From Mycolicibacterium holsaticum DSM 44478 = JCM 12374 (GTDB lineage Bacteria; Actinomycetota; Actinomycetes; Mycobacteriales; Mycobacteriaceae): a stretch of 64,000 bases of DNA. This document shows, piece by piece, positions 39,536 through 48,820 of the stretch. The DNA is taken from NCBI RefSeq assembly GCF_019645835.1, contig NZ_CP080998.1:3906001-3970000 (forward strand), given 5' to 3'. How positions within the stretch are numbered: position 1 is the stretch's first letter; each line of letters starts with the position of its first letter. The notes beneath the pieces are model-generated. The model saw only the letters and a list, made by a program, of their open reading frames with translations, made no database searches and was not told where the DNA came from. The position numbers and the translations under genes were made by a program.

Positions 39536-40014
39536 CCGAGGTCATCCGTCGCGTCCGCCCCGGCGACGAGGCGGAGTTGGTCGCGATGATCCACGAGCTG
39601 GCTGCGTTCGAATCCGCCAGCGACGAATGCACGGTCACCGAAACCCAGCTGCACCAGGCGCTTTTCGGTGACCAACCGGCGGTGTATGGGCACCTCGGGG
39701 AGGTCGACGGCCAGGTGGCGGCCGGCGCCCTGTGGTTCCGCAACTTCTCCACCTGGGACGGTGTGGCGGGTATCTATCTGGAAGACCTCTACGTGCGTCC
39801 GCAGTTTCGCCGCCGCGGCCTGGCCCGCAGGTTTCTTGCCGCGCTTGCCCGTGAGTGCGTCGACAACGGCTACACCCGGCTGTCGTGGGCGGTGCTGGAC
39901 TGGAACGTCAACGCGATCGCGCTCTACGACGCGGTCGGCGGCAAGCCGCAGACGGAGTGGATCACCTATCGGGTGTCCGGCCCGGAGTTGTCGGCTTTGG
40001 CCGCCGAACTCTGA
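39532..40014 (+). CDS. GNAT-family N-acetyltransferase (Rv3216-like)
   Basis: A 160-aa acetyltransferase. The acetyl-CoA loop is visible as VRPQFRRRGLARRFL, followed by LSWAVLDWNVNAIALYDAVG typical of the C-terminal half. The GTG start is coupled to entC. Its 3' end overlaps the convergent membrane-protein gene by 49 bp. The substrate is unknown; the length and motifs resemble diamine-acetyltransferase-like GNATs. Confidence 0.9.
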   Translation: MTEVIRRVRPGDEAELVAMIHELAAFESASDECTVTETQLHQALFGDQPAVYGHLGEVDGQVAAGALWFRNFSTWDGVAGIYLEDLYVRPQFRRRGLARRFLAALARECVDNGYTRLSWAVLDWNVNAIALYDAVGGKPQTEWITYRVSGPELSALAAEL

Positions 40015-40403
40015 CCGGTGTCGTGAGCCCCCACCCACTGCAGGGTGGACGGGCTGAACAGCAGGGCCAGCGTGGCCAGCGCCACGATCGCCACCGCCCC
40101 GCCGTACACCCACTGATGCGAGCCGATCGCCATGTACCAGGCCACCGGCAGCAGCAGCAACTGCGCGAACACCGCGATGCCGCGGCCCCAGCGCCGACCG
40201 GTCCACAACGCCCATCCCGCGGCCACCACGCCACCGCCGATGATCGCGAACCACGCGGCGGTGCCGAAGAAGTTCATCCCCGGCTGATCGGTACCGGACA
40301 CCCCGCTCAGCACGTACACCACGGCGGCGACCAGCCCACCAAAACCTTCGAGGCCGACCAGGACGGCGGCCTGACGCACGGTTGCCGGTGAGGGAACGGT
40401 CAT
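39966..40403 (-). CDS. Small four-helix membrane protein (Rv3217c-like)
   Basis: A 145-aa integral membrane protein with about four helices (AAVLVGLEGFGGLVAAVVYV; AWFAIIGGGVVAAGWALW; AVFAQLLLLPVAWYMAIG; AIVALATLALLF). The ATG at 40403 is chosen. The function is unknown. It is the last gene of the block syntenic with M. tuberculosis; the accessory island begins after it. Confidence 0.85.
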   Translation of the reverse strand: MTVPSPATVRQAAVLVGLEGFGGLVAAVVYVLSGVSGTDQPGMNFFGTAAWFAIIGGGVVAAGWALWTGRRWGRGIAVFAQLLLLPVAWYMAIGSHQWVYGGAVAIVALATLALLFSPSTLQWVGAHDTGQSSAAKADNSGPDTR

Positions 40404-40494
40404 TTCACCGCTCCGTTGGGCCGCTGGACCAGCAACAGTCGGCACCGATCGGTCACGTCTGTAGGGTACCGGCACCGCGGCGGGTCGGTGGGCG

Positions 40495-41544
40495 TCACCC
40501 CAGCACGCTGCGCACATCGAAGGTGGCGTGCACCCCGACGGCGTCGTACTGCTCGGCAAGCCAGGCTTTAGCGGTCTCCCGGCCGACGTCGCGCAGCTTG
40601 ACGAAGAAGTCCCAGCCGGCGTTGAACCGTGACGACGCCGGGTACTTGTCGAGCACCCCGCTGGCGTCGATCCGGTGCAGACGCACGTCCTTGTAGTTTT
40701 TCGCCGACAAGGTGCCGTCGTCGAGCAACCGCTTGACAAACGCCACCGCCCGCAACTCCCGCAAGAGGTTTCCGTTGAACGTGATTTCGGTGAGCCGGCC
40801 GTGGATTTCGCGCGCGGTGCGCGGGGTCTGCCTGCGCTCCAGCGGGTTGATCTGCACGAGCAGGATGTCGTCCACCGACGTCTCGTAGTACAGCGGGAAC
40901 AGCGCCGGATTGCCCATGTAGCCGCCGTCCCAGTACGGCACGCCGTCGATTTCCACCGCCTGAAAGACCATGGGCAGGCACGCCGAGGCCATCAGATGAT
41001 CGGCGGTGAGCTCGGCCCGGCGAAAAATCGCGATCTTGCCGCTCCAGACATTCGTGGCGCTCACGAAGATCTCGACGTCAGTGCAGGCGCGCACGCGCTC
41101 GAAGTCGATGAGCGCTTCGATCGCGTCGCGCAGCGGGTTGATGTTGAGCGGGTTGGTTTGGTAAGGGCTCAGCCGGCGGGTGACGAAGTCGGCCTGGTTG
41201 CTCCATATCTTGAGCATCCGGCTGACCAGCCTGCGCTGCGCCGGGGCGAAGAACCCGTCGACACTGGCGCGGCGCCAGAAGGTCTCCAGGTGGCTGCGCG
41301 CCCCGTCGGCGCCTCCGTCGAGCCAACCCTGCACCAGCACAACGGCGTTCAGTGCGCCAGCACTGGCCCCGGTGATCGCTTCCACCCCGAAGCGGCCGTC
41401 TTCCAGAAGCGCGTCGAGCACGCCCCAGGTGAAGGCGCCGTGTGCACCACCGCCCTGTAAGGCAAGCGACACCGACTTTTGTGCGCGCGGTCCGGCGAGG
41501 ACCCGGTTCTCGCGCGGACGGCGTCGGGCCCGGCCGGTCATCAC
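40495..41544 (-). CDS. Patatin-like phospholipase/esterase
   Basis: A 349-aa patatin-family acyl hydrolase. It has the oxyanion Gly-rich GGGAHGAFTWGV, the nucleophile motif TGASAGALN and the catalytic Asp in YWDGGYMGN. It probably releases acyl chains from lipids. The start lies 18 bp downstream of the catechol dioxygenase stop on the same strand, so it could be read from the meta-cleavage operon, although no aromatic-pathway role is evident. Confidence 0.9.
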   Translation of the reverse strand: MMTGRARRRPRENRVLAGPRAQKSVSLALQGGGAHGAFTWGVLDALLEDGRFGVEAITGASAGALNAVVLVQGWLDGGADGARSHLETFWRRASVDGFFAPAQRRLVSRMLKIWSNQADFVTRRLSPYQTNPLNINPLRDAIEALIDFERVRACTDVEIFVSATNVWSGKIAIFRRAELTADHLMASACLPMVFQAVEIDGVPYWDGGYMGNPALFPLYYETSVDDILLVQINPLERRQTPRTAREIHGRLTEITFNGNLLRELRAVAFVKRLLDDGTLSAKNYKDVRLHRIDASGVLDKYPASSRFNAGWDFFVKLRDVGRETAKAWLAEQYDAVGVHATFDVRSVLG

Positions 41545-41562
41545 GCTGTCTCGGGCTCGGGC

Positions 41563-42483
41563 TCAGGTGAACACCGTGGTGAACGCCTCGTTGAGCTCGC
41601 GGTCGTGGTAGAAGATGCCCTTGCCAAGCTGATCCGCCGTCCAGTTGATCGTCGGGAAGTCGCGCTGAACTCGGTGTCCGACTCCCGCGAACACCTCGTT
41701 GCGGTTGCCGGACGGGTCGAAGAAGTACACCGTCGTTCCCCGCGTGATGCCATGCCGTGTCGGCCCGATGTCGATGGGCACGTCATCCATCGAGAAGATG
41801 TCTGCGGCGCGCAGAATCGCATTCCAGTCCTCCACATGGAACGCGAAGTGGTGAATCTTGTTGTTCGGTCCCTTGATCACCGCGAGGTCATGCGGGGAGT
41901 GCGATTCCGGAGCCGTCAACCACGTGCCGATCAGGTCCGGGTGCTCCATGGTCTCGACCACCCGCTCGGCGGCCTTGAAGTCCAGGCACTCCTGGAAGAA
42001 CCGCTCGATCAGGCCGGGATCCTCCGCGGCGATCAGGCAGTGATCAATCCAGTGGGTGCCGACGCCACGGACGTCCCTCGGCCATGCCTCGGGGTTGATC
42101 GCACCGGTCTCGGTTCCGGTGAATTCCATCTCGGTGTACAGCTCGACCGTCTGCTCCGACGGCAGCGTGATGCGCACACCATCGCCGACTGTCAGGTTTT
42201 CGCCGCGGCTGAACCGTCCCGTCGTCGCGCCGAACGCCGCACAGCGTTTCTCATAGGCCGCGAGGTCGTCGTCCGAGGAGCATTTGTAGCCGACCTTGAC
42301 CAGGCCGACACCGCCCTCTTCGAGCACCAGGGAGTGGTGGTCCCACTCATCCCAGCACTTGAGGTGCAGTTTGCCGGGCTGTTCGTGTACCACCGACATG
42401 CCCAGTGTGTTCGAGTAGTGGTCGCGGGCTTCCTCGAGATCCGTTACCCGCATGTGTACGTATCCCAGTCGCATGACACCCAT
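41563..42483 (-). CDS. Catechol 2,3-dioxygenase (XylE-like)
   Basis: A 306-aa type I extradiol dioxygenase that opens catechols between C2 and C3 to 2-hydroxymuconic semialdehydes. Fe(II) ligands H148, H212 and E263 are in place, plus second-shell H244 and Y253 within DIGPTRHG and YFFDPSGNRNE, which are nearly identical to TOL-plasmid XylE. The ATG at 42483 follows GGAAAGGAAG by eight bases; an ATG nine bases on is an alternative. It begins one base after the ferredoxin stop. Confidence 0.95.
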   Translation of the reverse strand: MGVMRLGYVHMRVTDLEEARDHYSNTLGMSVVHEQPGKLHLKCWDEWDHHSLVLEEGGVGLVKVGYKCSSDDDLAAYEKRCAAFGATTGRFSRGENLTVGDGVRITLPSEQTVELYTEMEFTGTETGAINPEAWPRDVRGVGTHWIDHCLIAAEDPGLIERFFQECLDFKAAERVVETMEHPDLIGTWLTAPESHSPHDLAVIKGPNNKIHHFAFHVEDWNAILRAADIFSMDDVPIDIGPTRHGITRGTTVYFFDPSGNRNEVFAGVGHRVQRDFPTINWTADQLGKGIFYHDRELNEAFTTVFT

Positions 42484-42484
42484 G

Positions 42485-43006
42485 TCAAGTACTTCCTTTC
42501 CTACGTTCCGTGTCTACGTTCGGTGTACTTCGAATCCCGTTTGCGGCGTCGTGCGCAGATCCGCTGGGGGGTGGCGGCACCGAGTCCGGGAAAGCAAACC
42601 GCAGCACCTTGCGCAGCCGGTCGCCCTCCTGCAGCTCTATCGCGATATTGGTGATCGGAACCGCCCGGCAACTCAGACAGATGCCGGCCACGCGTTCGTC
42701 GTCGCTGAGCACGCTGTCTGCGACGACACGTTCGTAGCGCACCTCGCCGAGAGTGAGCTGGACCTTGCAGACACCGCATCCGCCACGCTTGCAGCCGACC
42801 CGGTACCTGAGCCCGGCCCGGCTCAGCGCGGCCAGCACCGACTCACCGGGTTCGGCGAGCACGCGCAAACCGTCGGGCAGGATCGTCACCTCGGGCATCT
42901 GGTCGCGGTCCTTCCCCGCTGGTCGGCTCGGCGTCGGTGCTGCGGGCGCGGATGGCTTGACCCGGTCCCCGCGGACACCGGTCGAGCGGTCGGTCTGGGA
43001 TGTCAT
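42485..43006 (-). CDS. Plant-type [2Fe-2S] ferredoxin (XylT-like), with N-terminal extension
   Basis: A 173-aa protein whose core is a chloroplast-type ferredoxin. Cluster cysteines C72, C77, C80 (GCKRGGCGVC) and C110 have the canonical Cx4Cx2Cx29C spacing. XylT in TOL pathways re-reduces catechol dioxygenase inactivated by oxidation, and this gene directly precedes the xylE-like gene. The ATG at 43006 overlaps the upstream stop (ATGA), giving a 36-residue Pro/Ala-rich extension. An internal ATG at 42898 with AAGGA ten bases upstream would give a normal 137-aa form. Confidence 0.9.
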   Translation of the reverse strand: MTSQTDRSTGVRGDRVKPSAPAAPTPSRPAGKDRDQMPEVTILPDGLRVLAEPGESVLAALSRAGLRYRVGCKRGGCGVCKVQLTLGEVRYERVVADSVLSDDERVAGICLSCRAVPITNIAIELQEGDRLRKVLRFAFPDSVPPPPSGSAHDAANGIRSTPNVDTERRKGST

Positions 43007-43773
43007 CGGCAATGCAGTTGCACCATCCCCAGGCCATCGAACTCGGCGGACACCACGGCACCGGGCTGCAACGCCGTCGAGGAGGTCAAACCCCCCGACA
43101 GCACGATCGACCCGGCCTCGAGGCGCTCGCCGCGGTCGCCCAGCGTGGTCGCCAACCATGCCAGCGCGGCGGCGGGATGACCCAGCACCGCACCCCCGGC
43201 TGCGGTCTCCACCCCGCCCTGGTGCCGGAACAGGCAGCCCAGCACATGCAGACCGACGAGCTCGCTCGGCGGTCGGCCCTGGGCACTCAACACGACCCGG
43301 GATGCACCCGCGCTGTCGGCGATGGAGTCGGCCAACCGGAACGAATCGTTGTACCGCGAGTCCATCACCTCGATGGCGGGAATAACGGCCTCGACGGCGG
43401 ACAGCACCCCCGCGGGCGGCGTCAAGGGGGTAATCGTTTCGCCGATCAGAAATGCGAGTTCGGGCTCAGCGCGCGGGTGGATGAGCTCGTCGAGCCGGAT
43501 CGGTTCGCCGAACGGCACCACCATGCCCGACGTCAAAAGACCGTAGACCGGATCCTCGATACCGAGCGCCAGGCGCTTGACCCTGCTGGTGAATCCCAGC
43601 TTCGCTCCGATCACTCTCTCACCCGCCTGCACGCGGTCGTCGATAACGAGTGACTGTGCCTTGTATGCGGTTTCGACCGTGAGGAACGGGTTCGCCTTGG
43701 TGAACGGCGCGATGGGCACCCGGTCGCGCTGCGCGGCAATCAACGCATCGGCCATCACCCTCGGATCACTCAC
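43003..43773 (-). CDS. 4-Oxalocrotonate decarboxylase (XylI-like)
   Basis: A 256-aa member of the hydratase/decarboxylase (FAH-like) family. Segments ELIHPRAEPELAFL, VMDSRYNDSFRLADSIAD and VLSGGLTSSTAL match the decarboxylase branch, which turns 2-oxo-3-hexenedioate into 2-hydroxypenta-2,4-dienoate in complex with the hydratase. The GTG at 43773 overlaps the upstream hydratase stop (GTGA). The enzymes that would make its substrate (XylG, XylH) are not in the window. Confidence 0.88.
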   Translation of the reverse strand: MSDPRVMADALIAAQRDRVPIAPFTKANPFLTVETAYKAQSLVIDDRVQAGERVIGAKLGFTSRVKRLALGIEDPVYGLLTSGMVVPFGEPIRLDELIHPRAEPELAFLIGETITPLTPPAGVLSAVEAVIPAIEVMDSRYNDSFRLADSIADSAGASRVVLSAQGRPPSELVGLHVLGCLFRHQGGVETAAGGAVLGHPAAALAWLATTLGDRGERLEAGSIVLSGGLTSSTALQPGAVVSAEFDGLGMVQLHCR

Positions 43774-44579
43774 GCCGCCGCACCTTCCCGGTCGAACTGC
43801 ACGGTCACGGTGCCCAGGTGGGCGAACTCGACCTCGAAGACATCGTTGGGGCGCACCGGCACGAGGCGGTGCAGCGGTCCGGACAGCACGATGTCGCCGC
43901 GGCGCAGTCCGCGCTCGGGCGGCAGCAGACGGTTCGCCAGCCAGGTCAGGCACCGCACGGGATTGCCGAGTGCCGCGGCGCCGGCGCCGCTCTCGATCGC
44001 CACTCCGTTGCGGTACAACAGCAGCCCGACCAGGCGCAGGTCGAGCGCGGTGGCCGGGGTGATCCGGCTACCGAGCACAACCCGTCCCGACGAAGCGTTG
44101 TCGGCGACGGTGTCGGCGAGGCGGACCCGCCAGTCGGTGATCCGGCTGTCGACGATTTCGAGCGCAGGCAGCACTCCCCTGATCGCGGTGAGCGCATCAG
44201 CGGTGGTGACACCCGGGCCGACGAGGTCGTCGTCGAGCAGGAACGCCATCTCGGCCACCACCCGCGGCTGCAAGAAGGCGTCGACGGGCACCACGGTGCC
44301 GTCGTCGACGAACATGTCGTCGATCAGCATGCCGAAGTCGGGTTCGGCGACGCCGAGAATGTCCTGCCTGGGCTGTGAGGTCCGTCCGAGCCGGCAGCCC
44401 CGGATCGCACGACCGGCCTGCACCCGTCGCCGGACGTTGTGCGCTTGGATCGCGTAGGCGTCGGCGAGAGTGAGATCCGGCCGGGCATCGGTCAGCGGCT
44501 CGATCGGGGTGCGATCGAGCTCCGCACGCCACAGCCGGTCGGCCAGCTCCCCGACCGTGACACTGTCCGCGCCGCTCAT
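43770..44579 (-). CDS. 2-Hydroxypenta-2,4-dienoate hydratase (XylJ-like)
   Basis: A 269-aa hydratase of the same family as the next gene. GVAEPDFGMLIDDM, GPGVTTADAL and IVDSRITDWRVRLADTVAD agree with XylJ/BphH-type hydratases that add water to give 4-hydroxy-2-oxopentanoate. XylJ and XylI normally form a complex, and here they are translationally coupled. This is the first gene of the operon hydratase, decarboxylase, ferredoxin, ring-cleavage dioxygenase. Its promoter must lie in 44580-44770, which also serves the divergent GlcG-like gene. Confidence 0.9.
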   Translation of the reverse strand: MSGADSVTVGELADRLWRAELDRTPIEPLTDARPDLTLADAYAIQAHNVRRRVQAGRAIRGCRLGRTSQPRQDILGVAEPDFGMLIDDMFVDDGTVVPVDAFLQPRVVAEMAFLLDDDLVGPGVTTADALTAIRGVLPALEIVDSRITDWRVRLADTVADNASSGRVVLGSRITPATALDLRLVGLLLYRNGVAIESGAGAAALGNPVRCLTWLANRLLPPERGLRRGDIVLSGPLHRLVPVRPNDVFEVEFAHLGTVTVQFDREGAAA

Positions 44580-44770
44580 CGGTCCACGCCCCTCATACCG
44601 TCCAGAGTCCGCCGGAGGCGTGCCGAATCGGCCACCGTAGGCGGCACTTTCTGCTGGACGGAAGCCCGCCCCTGCCTAAAACATCCCATACCCCGGCGGG
44701 ATTGGGCAGCCGATTCCATCCAGTGGCAGCAACCCACGCCCGCGGCGGCAGTTGCGGTAACTTCGCCGCG

Positions 44771-45199
44771 ATGACCGCAATAGACACCCAACGCTGTATC
44801 ACCCTGGCGGGGGCCACCCGCGCGCTGAACGCGGCGATGGAACACGCCGCCGCCATCGACGTTCCGGTGTGCGTCGCGGTCGCCGACCGCGGTGCCAACC
44901 TGATCAGCTTCGCCCGGATGGACGGCGCACCGATGTTGTCGGCACGGATCGCCCAGGACAAGAGCTATTCGGTGGTGGCGTTCAACGGTCTGCCCACTCG
45001 GGACTGGTGGGACCTGCTCAAGGACGATCCGGCGCTGCTGCACGGGATCGTCAAAACCGACCGGTTGACCGTCTTCGGCGGTGGTGTGGCCATCGTCGAC
45101 GGCGACCAGGTGGTGGGTGCGGTCGGCATCTCCGGCGGCACCGCCGAGCAGGACCATGAGATCGCCGAGGCGGGTGCGCGCGCGGTCACCGCGTCATAG
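44771..45199 (+). CDS. GlcG/HbpS-family protein (DUF336)
   Basis: A 142-aa protein with the family signature VCVAVADRGANLISFARMDGAP and the C-terminal FGGGVAIV ... GAVGISGGTAEQDHE. Members are small oligomeric proteins; HbpS binds haem, and others accompany oxidoreductase or aromatic-degradation genes with no proven activity. The ATG at 44771 is the best start. It is divergent from the hydratase operon. Confidence 0.88.
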   Translation: MTAIDTQRCITLAGATRALNAAMEHAAAIDVPVCVAVADRGANLISFARMDGAPMLSARIAQDKSYSVVAFNGLPTRDWWDLLKDDPALLHGIVKTDRLTVFGGGVAIVDGDQVVGAVGISGGTAEQDHEIAEAGARAVTAS

Positions 45200-45229
45200 T
45201 CGCTGGGCGGCAGGATATTTGAGGGCGGC

Positions 45230-46063
45230 TCAGTGCCCAAAGCTGTCAGCATCGAGCATCTCGGGGTCCGGCCGGTCCAACGATCCGAGCACGGCCATGT
45301 CGTCGTCGGTGAGCGTGAAGTCGAATACGTCGAGGTTCTCGCGCTGACGCCCGGGGTCCGCGGACTTCGGGGTCGGCACAAAACCCTGCTGAACGTGCCA
45401 CCGCAACACCACCTGCCCGGGGCTGCGGCCGTGCCGTTCGGCGACGACGGTCACCGTCGGATCGCTCAGCATCTCGTTACCCCGTCCCAGCGGGCTCCAG
45501 GTCTGCGTGACGATTCCGCGGTCCCGGTGCAGCGCAACCAGATCCGGGCGAAGGTGATACGGGTCGAGTTGAATCTGGTTCACGTGAGGGGTCATCCCCC
45601 GGTCGAAAAGCCGCTGCAGGTGTGACGGTTTGAAGTTCGATGTCCCGACGGCGCGCACCAGGCCCGCGTCCAGGAGTTGCACCAGCCCCTCGAACGCCGC
45701 CACGTACCGGTCCTGGTCCGGGTTGGGCCAATGCACCAGCAGCAGATCCAGATAGTCCAACCCCAGCCGGGTCAGGCTGGCCTCGCAGGCCTGACGGGCG
45801 CCGTCGACACTGTGCCAGCGGCGGTTGAACTTGGTCGTGACGAACACCTCGGCGCGGTCGACGCCGGAGTTGCGGATGCCCTCGCCGACCCCGCGCTCGT
45901 TCTCGTAGTTCTCCGCGGTGTCGATGAGGCGATAGCCCAGGCGCAGGGCGCCCGCCACCGAACGGGCGGCCTCGGTGTCGTCCATCGGCCAGGTGCCGAG
46001 GCCGAGATGGGGCATCTGGACACCGTTTGCCAGGGTGACGTCAGGCGCTGTCTTCAGTGTCAA
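45230..46063 (-). CDS. Aldo/keto reductase
   Basis: A 277-aa NADPH-dependent AKR with the full tetrad: D48, Y53, K78, H111 (LIDTAENYEN, VTTKFN, LLVHWPNP). It is closest in form to 2,5-diketogluconate-reductase-type AKRs. It starts at TTG 46063 after a strong AAAGGAGG. It could reduce an aldehyde intermediate of the island, but nothing specific shows that. Confidence 0.92.
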   Translation of the reverse strand: MTLKTAPDVTLANGVQMPHLGLGTWPMDDTEAARSVAGALRLGYRLIDTAENYENERGVGEGIRNSGVDRAEVFVTTKFNRRWHSVDGARQACEASLTRLGLDYLDLLLVHWPNPDQDRYVAAFEGLVQLLDAGLVRAVGTSNFKPSHLQRLFDRGMTPHVNQIQLDPYHLRPDLVALHRDRGIVTQTWSPLGRGNEMLSDPTVTVVAERHGRSPGQVVLRWHVQQGFVPTPKSADPGRQRENLDVFDFTLTDDDMAVLGSLDRPDPEMLDADSFGH

Positions 46064-46156
46064 GGTGTCCTCCTTTTGCGGCGCAACGAATCACGCGAGG
46101 TGCACGCCGAGACGCGCATGTTCAGCGACCCCTCCAATCGGCGCGGCCCCACGACG

Positions 46157-47179
46157 TCACGGCGCGGACCCGCCGGTGGAATACCATTCGTAGACACCGT
46201 TTTCGCGGGTTCGGCGTTCGATGAGCCCCTGCCAGCGCAGGTAGGCCAGATGCGCGAGCGTTTCGGCCATCGCGAGGTTTCGTTGGAACTTCAACAGTGT
46301 CTTGGCCACATGGTTGTCCGCGATTTCGCGGACGGTGCAGGGTCTGCTGCGGATCATCGCGTGAATGGCGTCGAGCCGACGTTGTTTGTTGCGCAATATC
46401 GCGTCGACCCGGCGCCGGCCGTCGGCGAACGGACGTCCGTGGCCCGGCATCACCAGCGCGGGATCGTGCTCGGCGACCAGCTTGAGTGATTCCAGATAGC
46501 TGCGCAGGGGGTCCTTGTCGAACCCGCGCTCGAAGGTGACCGGCGGGGTGACGGCAGGCAGCAGGTGATCGCCGGAGAACAGCAACTTGTCGGTCGGGGA
46601 CCACAGGCAGATGTGGCCAAGTGAGTGGCCCGGGGTATGCAGGACCTGCCACTGGCGCGCGCCGATGTCGATGACCTCGCCGCCGTGCATCCGGGTGGAG
46701 GCCTCGACGACCGAATGCAGGTACGGCAGCCACTCGACGAGCGTGTCGGCGAACGACGCCATTTCGCCTTCCGCCACCCCGTGATCGCTGTACGTGTCGC
46801 GCTTGCGCGCCTGGGCCGTGGCCGGATGCCGGTACTTTTCGCAGTCCAGGTCCGTCATGGCGTGCATGAACAGTTCGGCGCCGGTGAGTTCCATCAACCG
46901 GCCGGCCATGCCGTAGTGGTCGATGTGGGCGTGGGTGACGATGATCCGTGAAATGTCTTCGAGCACATAGCCGCGGACGTTGAGGGCGTCCCGCAGCACC
47001 GTCAAGCCGTCGTCGGGTTCCCCGGGCCGCCACATGCCGCAGTCCACCAGCGTCACCGAGTCGCCGTCTTCGATGATGTAGACGTTGACGGTCTCGATGT
47101 GGTTGACGCCGATGGGCATTGCCGCGACCCCGATGCCGTCGGCCTGCACGTGGCCATGGAGTTCCCGGGTCGTCGTCAC
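46157..47179 (-). CDS. Metallo-beta-lactamase-fold hydrolase
   Basis: A 340-aa MBL-fold enzyme with the binuclear metal site VTHAHIDHYG (H83, H85, D87, H88), HTPGHSLGH, FSGDH and MPGHGRP. The C-terminal 90 residues form a winged-helix-like dimer domain (VREIADNHVAKTLL). The family includes thioesterases and lactonases. The GTG at 47179, just after GGAAAG, is chosen; an ATG at 47269 would add 30 residues. It is divergent from the dioxygenase operon across 275 bp, so the promoter region may be shared. Confidence 0.85.
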   Translation of the reverse strand: MTTTRELHGHVQADGIGVAAMPIGVNHIETVNVYIIEDGDSVTLVDCGMWRPGEPDDGLTVLRDALNVRGYVLEDISRIIVTHAHIDHYGMAGRLMELTGAELFMHAMTDLDCEKYRHPATAQARKRDTYSDHGVAEGEMASFADTLVEWLPYLHSVVEASTRMHGGEVIDIGARQWQVLHTPGHSLGHICLWSPTDKLLFSGDHLLPAVTPPVTFERGFDKDPLRSYLESLKLVAEHDPALVMPGHGRPFADGRRRVDAILRNKQRRLDAIHAMIRSRPCTVREIADNHVAKTLLKFQRNLAMAETLAHLAYLRWQGLIERRTRENGVYEWYSTGGSAP

Positions 47180-47454
47180 GGCTTTCCACCCGACTGTGGG
47201 TCCACCATCGACTCCTCCTACGGTGGCGCCGATGACCCCGTCGCGGATCGGCGCGCCCGCAGGCTCCATGGTGTCGTGCCCGCGTGGTTCGTGCCGGTGC
47301 TTCCCGCTGGTCGGAAGACGCCGAACCGGCAAGATTCGGCCTCGACAGGGCCCCGGCTCTTATCCAGCGGAAACTACCCGCCTCCTCGTTGTGAGAGCAG
47401 ACACGCTCTGCCAGTGTTTGTTTTGGCGACCACAGCAGCGAGCGGAGAACACCT

Positions 47455-48810
47455 ATGACCGAAACCCTGGACCACGCCGCGTCCATCCTTGCCGATGCCG
47501 TCGTCGAAGATCCCGCCGCGGGCATCTATCGAGCCAACCGGCGCATCTTCACCGATGAAGAGATCTTCGAACTCGAGATGAAGCACATCTTCGAAGGCAA
47601 CTGGGTGTACATGGCCCACGAGAGCCAGATCCCCAACCCGGGCGACTACTTCACCACCTACATCGGCAGGCAACCGGTGGTGATCACCCGCGACCGCAAG
47701 GGCGAGTTGCACTGTCTGATCAACGCCTGCTCCCATCGCGGCGCGATGCTGTGCCGTCGCAAAACCGACAACCGCCCCACGCTGACGTGCCCGTTCCACG
47801 GCTGGACGTTCCGCAACGACGGCCGCCTGCTCAAGGTCAAGGACCCCGACGGCGCCGGCTATCCGGATTCCTTCGACACCGACGGCTCACACGACCTCGT
47901 CCGGGTACGCATGGAGGGTTACCGCGGCTTCCTGTTCGGCAGCATCAACGACGATGTGGTGCCGATCGAAGAACACCTGGGTGATGCCACCAAGGTGATC
48001 GATCTGCTGGTCGATCAGTCCCCCGACGGTGTTGAGGTGGTGCCCGGGGCGTCGACCTACACCTACGACGCGAACTGGAAGGTGCAGGCGGAGAACGGCG
48101 CCGACGGCTATCACGTGTCCGCGGTGCACTGGAACTACGCCGCCACCACGTCGCGACGCGGCACCGGCGAGTCGGCGAACGTGACCAAGACGCTCGACGC
48201 CGGCAGCTGGGGCAAATCCGGCGGTGGCTACTGGTCCTTCCCCAACGGGCACCTGTGCCTGTGGACATATGCCGGCAACCCGCAGGACCGCCCGCTGTGG
48301 GATCGCCGCGATGAGCTCAAGGCCATGTTCGGCGAGGCCAAGGGCGACTTCATGGTGACCGGCTCACGCAACCTGTGCCTGTACCCGAATGTGTATCTGA
48401 TGGACCAGTTCTCGACGCAGATCCGGCACTTCCGACCGATCGCGCCGGACAAGACCGAGGTCACCATCTACTGCATCGCCCCCAAGGGCGAAGACGCCGA
48501 TGCTCGGGCCAACCGCATCCGCCAGTACGAGGACTTCTTCAACGCCTCGGGCATGGCCACCCCCGACGACCTCGAGGAGTTCCGCTCCACCCAGCTGACC
48601 TTCCGGGCGACCAAGGCCCCGTGGAACGACATGAGTCGGGGCGCCAAGCACTGGCTCAACGGGCCGAACGACCTCGCCAGAGCCCTCGGTATGGACGGCG
48701 TGATCTCGTCCGGTGTGAAGAACGAAGACGAGGGCCTCTTCCCGGTGCAGCACGGGTACTGGCTCGAGACCATGCGCGCCGGTTTGGCATCCGACACCCG
48801 GTCTGTCTGA
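47455..48810 (+). CDS. Rieske ring-hydroxylating dioxygenase, alpha subunit (benzoate/toluate type)
   Basis: A 451-aa catalytic subunit that adds O2 across C1-C2 of benzoate-like acids. The Rieske cluster is C92-x-H94 (ACSHRGAM) and C112-x2-H115 (TCPFHGW). The mononuclear iron site is D217, H220, H225 ([12 protein letters not shown]). Length and motifs fit BenA/XylX rather than p-cumate or phthalate enzymes. The ATG follows AGCGGAG. It is the first gene of an operon with the beta subunit and a fused reductase-dehydrogenase. Substrate range (benzoate or alkylbenzoate) cannot be read from sequence. Confidence 0.93.
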   Translation: MTETLDHAASILADAVVEDPAAGIYRANRRIFTDEEIFELEMKHIFEGNWVYMAHESQIPNPGDYFTTYIGRQPVVITRDRKGELHCLINACSHRGAMLCRRKTDNRPTLTCPFHGWTFRNDGRLLKVKDPDGAGYPDSFDTDGSHDLVRVRMEGYRGFLFGSINDDVVPIEEHLGDATKVIDLLVDQSPDGVEVVPGASTYTYDANWKVQAENGADGYHVSAVHWNYAATTSRRGTGESANVTKTLDAGSWGKSGGGYWSFPNGHLCLWTYAGNPQDRPLWDRRDELKAMFGEAKGDFMVTGSRNLCLYPNVYLMDQFSTQIRHFRPIAPDKTEVTIYCIAPKGEDADARANRIRQYEDFFNASGMATPDDLEEFRSTQLTFRATKAPWNDMSRGAKHWLNGPNDLARALGMDGVISSGVKNEDEGLFPVQHGYWLETMRAGLASDTRSV

Positions 48811-48820
48811 GGAGGATTCG

